Positions 7,410 to 9,423 of a stretch of 9,423 bases of DNA are shown piece after piece. A program made the position numbers and the translations under genes. The notes under the pieces were generated by a model. That model saw only the letters and a list, made by a program, of their open reading frames with translations. It had not been told where the DNA came from and ran no database searches. The stretch comes from Flavobacterium sp. (GTDB lineage: Bacteria > Bacteroidota > Bacteroidia > Flavobacteriales > Flavobacteriaceae), in contig JADMKR010000257.1 of assembly GCA_015478765.1 (NCBI GenBank), positions 1-9,423 of the forward strand, given 5' to 3'. The number at the start of each line of letters is the position of its first letter. Position 1 is the first letter of the stretch.

Positions 7410-7430
7410 TACTACAATCTGCAATCCTAC

Positions 7431-7505
7431 TCTAGCCCTGATGGAGCCGGCATCCTTTTGTGAGGCACGAGCAAAAGATACAGGCGAGAGCAGGAAATAG
7501 CTTCA
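7431..7505 (+). ncRNA. Candidate structured RNA resembling the Flavo-1 motif of flavobacteria
   Basis: This stretch begins CTAGCCCTGATGG and ends CAGGAAATAGCT, matching from memory a conserved non-coding element scattered through Flavobacterium genomes; I believe it is the Flavo-1 RNA motif, but could not search. It can fold into nested helices: CCTG 7437-7440 with CAGG 7491-7494; GCC 7446-7448 with GGC 7483-7485; and CTTTTG 7455-7460 with CAAAAG 7472-7477, extended by a G-U pair and, past a bulged C, by two A-T pairs. The plus strand is chosen from the remembered consensus. No clear TAnnTTTG box precedes it. The hairpin just downstream could end it. Function is unknown. Confidence 0.55.
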
Positions 7506-7508
7506 AAT

Positions 7509-7540
7509 AAAAAAGCCACAACTGAAGTCATGGCCTTTTA
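7509..7540 (-). terminator. Intrinsic terminator after the bacilliredoxin gene, possibly bidirectional
   Basis: On the minus strand GCCA...TGGC (7515-7518 with 7531-7534, plus an inner two-base pair) is followed by six T, only a few bases after the brx stop. Flanking A and T runs lengthen the stem if one C bulges. On the plus strand the hairpin is followed by TTTTA, so it could also end the candidate RNA at 7431-7505. Confidence 0.7.
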
Positions 7541-7542
7541 TG

Positions 7543-7953
7543 TTAACAGTGTTCGTTATATGCGTCTTTCAAATTATCGGCGATGAGTTCAGCCGGTCGG
7601 CCTTCGATGTGGTGGCGTTCCAACATGTGAACGAGTTCGCCATCCTTGAAAAGCGCGATGCTTGGCGATGAAGGCGGGAAGGGGAACATGAAGCCGCGTG
7701 CCGCGTCGACAGCGTCTTTATCGACACCGGCGAAAACCGTTACGAGCTGGCCGGGTTTTTTATCATTATCTAAGCTCATCTTTGCGCCCGGGCGTGCATT
7801 TCGTGCTGCACATCCACAAACCGAATTCACCACGACAAGCGTAGTTCCGGGCTGTGCAATTGCATTTTCGACGGCGCCTGCGCTATATAATTCTGCGAAA
7901 CCAGCATCGGCCAATTCGGCGCGCATTGGTTTAACCATTTCTTCTGGATACAT
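7543..7953 (-). CDS. Bacilliredoxin family protein (BrxA/BrxB, YphP/YqiW type)
   Basis: The 136-residue thioredoxin-fold protein belongs to the family whose Bacillus members remove bacillithiol from oxidised proteins. The C-G-C motif (Cys46, Cys48) is present in the typical setting V-N-S-V-C-G-C-A-A-R-N-A-R-P-G. Also typical are the N-terminal Y-P-E-E-M-V-K-P-M-R, the V-F-A-G-V-D-K-D strand, the F-P-P-S-S-P-S segment with its cis-proline-like turn, and H-M-L-E-R-H-H-I-E-G-R. The last residue is a third cysteine (Cys136), which could act in resolving disulfides. Length is normal. It is flanked by its own promoter and a terminator, so it is probably monocistronic. Whether this organism makes bacillithiol cannot be seen here; a general disulfide-isomerase or low-molecular-weight thiol role is the alternative. 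Confidence 0.93.
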   Translation of the reverse strand: MYPEEMVKPMRAELADAGFAELYSAGAVENAIAQPGTTLVVVNSVCGCAARNARPGAKMSLDNDKKPGQLVTVFAGVDKDAVDAARGFMFPFPPSSPSIALFKDGELVHMLERHHIEGRPAELIADNLKDAYNEHC

Positions 7954-7980
7954 TTTATTGTAGTTTATGATTTACGGTTG

Positions 7981-7988
7981 CAAAGTTA
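7981..7988 (-). promoter_or_regulatory. brx promoter -7 box (perfect TAnnTTTG)
   Basis: The minus strand reads TAACTTTG, a full consensus match, in the 84-base gap before the bacilliredoxin ATG. It predicts a start near 7974 and a leader of about 21 bases. No good -33 element lies at standard spacing. Confidence 0.65.
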
Positions 7989-8037
7989 CGAAGATTGCAC
8001 CGGAAGCGGCTCTGATTGACTGAATTTTAATATTCCT

Positions 8038-9198
8038 TTAAACCTGCGCAGCGATTTTTTTGTTGGGCTTCCGAAGTTTGTTAATCCAAATTATGACGCC
8101 TGTTATCGGAAGGCTGGTTGCGATTAGGCAGCTGATGAAATAGATGATTTTGGAAAACATGCCGTAGATGTCGCCCAAATGGATTGCTTTCATCTGCATG
8201 GCGATTTTTTCACCTGTCGTTTTTTCGGAAAACAATTCTTTTTTAAGTATTGTGCCGGAATATTGATCGATTACCACTTTATCTGTGGCTTCTTTATTGA
8301 AGTTGTCGCTGTTATTTTTGCGTACTTCGAAAGCACCGTCGGAACCTTTTGCCAGTGAAATTGTGATCTTGCCGTTGTATGGCAGCGCATTATTGGTTAT
8401 TGAAACAATTTGATCTACAGTTAAAGATTGTGCGCCCGGTTTTATGACAGATTCAGTTTTATCGCCCCGCGAACCGAATACTTTTGCGCCAAGTACGTTG
8501 CTCATGCCGTCTTTATACCATTCAAAAGACCAGTTCAGGCCTGACAGCGCCATAATGAGAATCAATATGAAGGTGTAGAAACCCAGGACGTTGTGGAGAT
8601 CGTGGTTGACCCGTTTCCAGTTGGCCGAAAATTTTATCCGCAATCCCGGTTTGAAACTTTTCCAGCCTTTCACTTTCTTTGGTAACCAAAGTATAAGTCC
8701 GGTGATGGTAAGCACAATAAAAATCAGCGTCGAAACTCCTACGATTGGGCGTCCGATTTCCTGATCGAGTAACAGCCAGCGGTGCATTTTGAAGAAGAAC
8801 ATGAAGAAATCGGATGACGGACCTTTTCCGGTTCCGATTATAGCATTGCTGTAGGGATTGACGTAATAGGTTTCACCGCGTTTATCCTCTTTAGATTTGG
8901 ATACTTGCAGTTCGGCAGGCTTATGCGGATCGTCATACAGGGATATGCGCGTCACTTTGCCGCCGGTCGATTGTTGGGTGGAAGCAATCAGTTCAGACGC
9001 TGTGATTTTACTTTGAGCGGTTACGTCAACCTCATATTTTTCGGGCTCCATTAACTGTTCCACCTCGTGCCGGAAAGTATAGATGGTGCCGCTTAGGCAA
9101 ACCAGGAAAAGAATGATGCCGCTGCCAACGCCTAACCATAAGTGAATATCCCTGATAAACTTTCGAAAAGTGTAACCTTTTGGTTTTTTGTTGCCCAT
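8038..9198 (-). CDS. PepSY-associated transmembrane protein, probable iron/siderophore reductase type
   Basis: This 386-residue inner-membrane protein has the PepSY-TM architecture. Helix 1 is about residues 21-41, a periplasmic PepSY-like region with Y-Y-V-N-P-Y-S follows, then helices at about 152-172 and 203-224, a second PepSY-like region (260-325, V-I-D-Q-Y-S-G) and a last helix at 350-371. Histidines sit at or near membrane borders: His19 (R-D-I-H-L-W-L-G), His139 (K-M-H-R-W-L), His199 and His202 (N-H-D-L-H-N) and His340 (K-A-I-H-L-G-D). Related proteins such as Pseudomonas FoxB use such residues to hold b-type haem and reduce ferric siderophores, so iron assimilation is a fair inference. 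No TonB receptor gene is seen next to it; the upstream gene is a different kind of barrel. It has its own promoter. The basic tail R-K-P-N-K-K suggests a cytoplasmic C-terminus. Confidence 0.88.
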   Translation of the reverse strand: MGNKKPKGYTFRKFIRDIHLWLGVGSGIILFLVCLSGTIYTFRHEVEQLMEPEKYEVDVTAQSKITASELIASTQQSTGGKVTRISLYDDPHKPAELQVSKSKEDKRGETYYVNPYSNAIIGTGKGPSSDFFMFFFKMHRWLLLDQEIGRPIVGVSTLIFIVLTITGLILWLPKKVKGWKSFKPGLRIKFSANWKRVNHDLHNVLGFYTFILILIMALSGLNWSFEWYKDGMSNVLGAKVFGSRGDKTESVIKPGAQSLTVDQIVSITNNALPYNGKITISLAKGSDGAFEVRKNNSDNFNKEATDKVVIDQYSGTILKKELFSEKTTGEKIAMQMKAIHLGDIYGMFSKIIYFISCLIATSLPITGVIIWINKLRKPNKKIAAQV

Positions 9199-9234
9199 AT
9201 TGATTGCGGTTATTTAGACTGAATAAAAACAGTG

Positions 9235-9242
9235 CAAATGTA
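9235..9242 (-). promoter_or_regulatory. PepSY gene promoter -7 box (perfect TAnnTTTG)
   Basis: The minus strand reads TACATTTG, a full match, with TTTA (9262-9265) 19 bases upstream as a 3-of-4 match to the -33 TTTG. The expected start is near 9228, a leader of about 30 bases. I saw no obvious inverted-repeat operator for an iron regulator around it. Confidence 0.7.
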
Positions 9243-9313
9243 GCAGGTGGCGGGCAGTTAATAAAATTATCTAGACGAATTTTTAAAATATTTTTTCGAG
9301 AGGCGATATATCA

Positions 9314-9423
9314 TTAAATCCGGAAGGAGAAGCCAAGCGCCATAAAGTAATCGGGTGCGTTGTCAGTGAGGCCGAAACCACCGGAAACATCCAGCATGAA
9401 GTCGTTGGATAGAAGGTAGGTTA
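9314..9423 (-). CDS. C-terminal end of an outer-membrane beta-barrel protein
   Basis: Only the last 35 codons are in the window; the gene starts beyond the right edge. Translated by hand, the frame reads T-Y-L-L-S-N-D-F-M-L-D-V-S-G-G-F-G-L-T-D and ends G-F-S-F-R-I before TAA at 9314-9316. Alternating hydrophobic residues, a tight N-A-P-D turn and a final strand rich in aromatics are what outer-membrane barrels show at their C-terminal insertion signal. The phrase G-L-T-D-N-A-P-D-Y-F recalls the 'transporter / phenol-degradation MetA pathway' barrel family of Bacteroidota, but so short a piece cannot settle the family. It is 115 bases upstream of the PepSY gene on the same strand. Confidence 0.7.
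   Translation of the reverse strand, partial: TYLLSNDFMLDVSGGFGLTDNAPDYFMALGFSFRI

Noticed and set aside
7321..7421. CRISPR array or attachment site in the repeat region
   Set aside because: The unit is only 7 bases with no spacers, and no integrase, transposase or Cas gene is present.
7646..7963. Plus-strand open frame of 105 codons opposite the bacilliredoxin gene
   Set aside because: It mirrors the coding bias of brx and has no domain; the minus-strand gene has the full family signature, a promoter and a terminator.
9270..9313. AT-rich palindrome-like stretch after the outer-membrane barrel gene as a terminator
   Set aside because: Only CGAA/TTCG can pair; the inner T runs cannot pair with each other, so no stable hairpin forms.

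Overview
The window looks like a stretch of ordinary chromosome from a member of Bacteroidota, most likely Flavobacteriaceae and Flavobacterium-like. Four things point there: a gldH gliding-motility lipoprotein gene next to a RicT/PSP1 gene and a class A penicillin-binding protein; perfect TAnnTTTG promoter boxes, the form used by the Bacteroidota primary sigma factor, ahead of three genes; AT-rich leaders without clear Shine-Dalgarno sites; and a lipoprotein whose first residues after the lipid cysteine (C-N-S-D-D) resemble the surface-export signal of flavobacteria. Every protein-coding gene lies on the minus strand, so transcription runs from high to low coordinates. No tRNA, rRNA, CRISPR array, insertion sequence or phage gene was seen.

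Layout from right to left, in the direction of transcription. The last 35 codons of an outer-membrane beta-barrel protein sit at 9314-9423. Then come a PepSY-associated transmembrane protein, probably for iron or siderophore reduction (8038-9198), and a bacilliredoxin-family thiol protein (7543-7953) with a hairpin terminator after it. The 282-base gap 7261-7542 holds a candidate plus-strand structured RNA (about 7431-7505), a 7-base-period repeat forming a long imperfect inverted repeat, and the trhO promoter. Next is trhO (5905-7260), a rhodanese-type tRNA U34 hydroxylase with an extra C-terminal domain. It is followed by a tight cluster of ricT-like (4421-5722), gldH (3955-4437) and PBP1A (1651-3951), and then a CoA-transferase A subunit (905-1606). 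A surface lipoprotein with fibronectin-III-like repeats (869 to the left edge) runs off the window.

How they fit together: ricT and gldH overlap by 17 bases and gldH and PBP1A are 3 bases apart, so these three are very probably one transcript linking an Fe-S-type PSP1 protein, a gliding/type 9 secretion lipoprotein and peptidoglycan synthesis. scoA, 44 bases further on, may be read from the same message. trhO, brx and the PepSY gene each have their own promoter box.

The most unusual observation is that the TrhO C-terminus looks like the small beta-barrel domain that ends U32-family (TrhP-type) proteins. TrhP is the other enzyme known to make the same tRNA modification. The candidate structured RNA, the orphan CoA-transferase subunit and the glycine run beside the PBP1A active site also deserve a second look. 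I saw no defence system, secondary-metabolite cluster or other clearly new multi-gene system.
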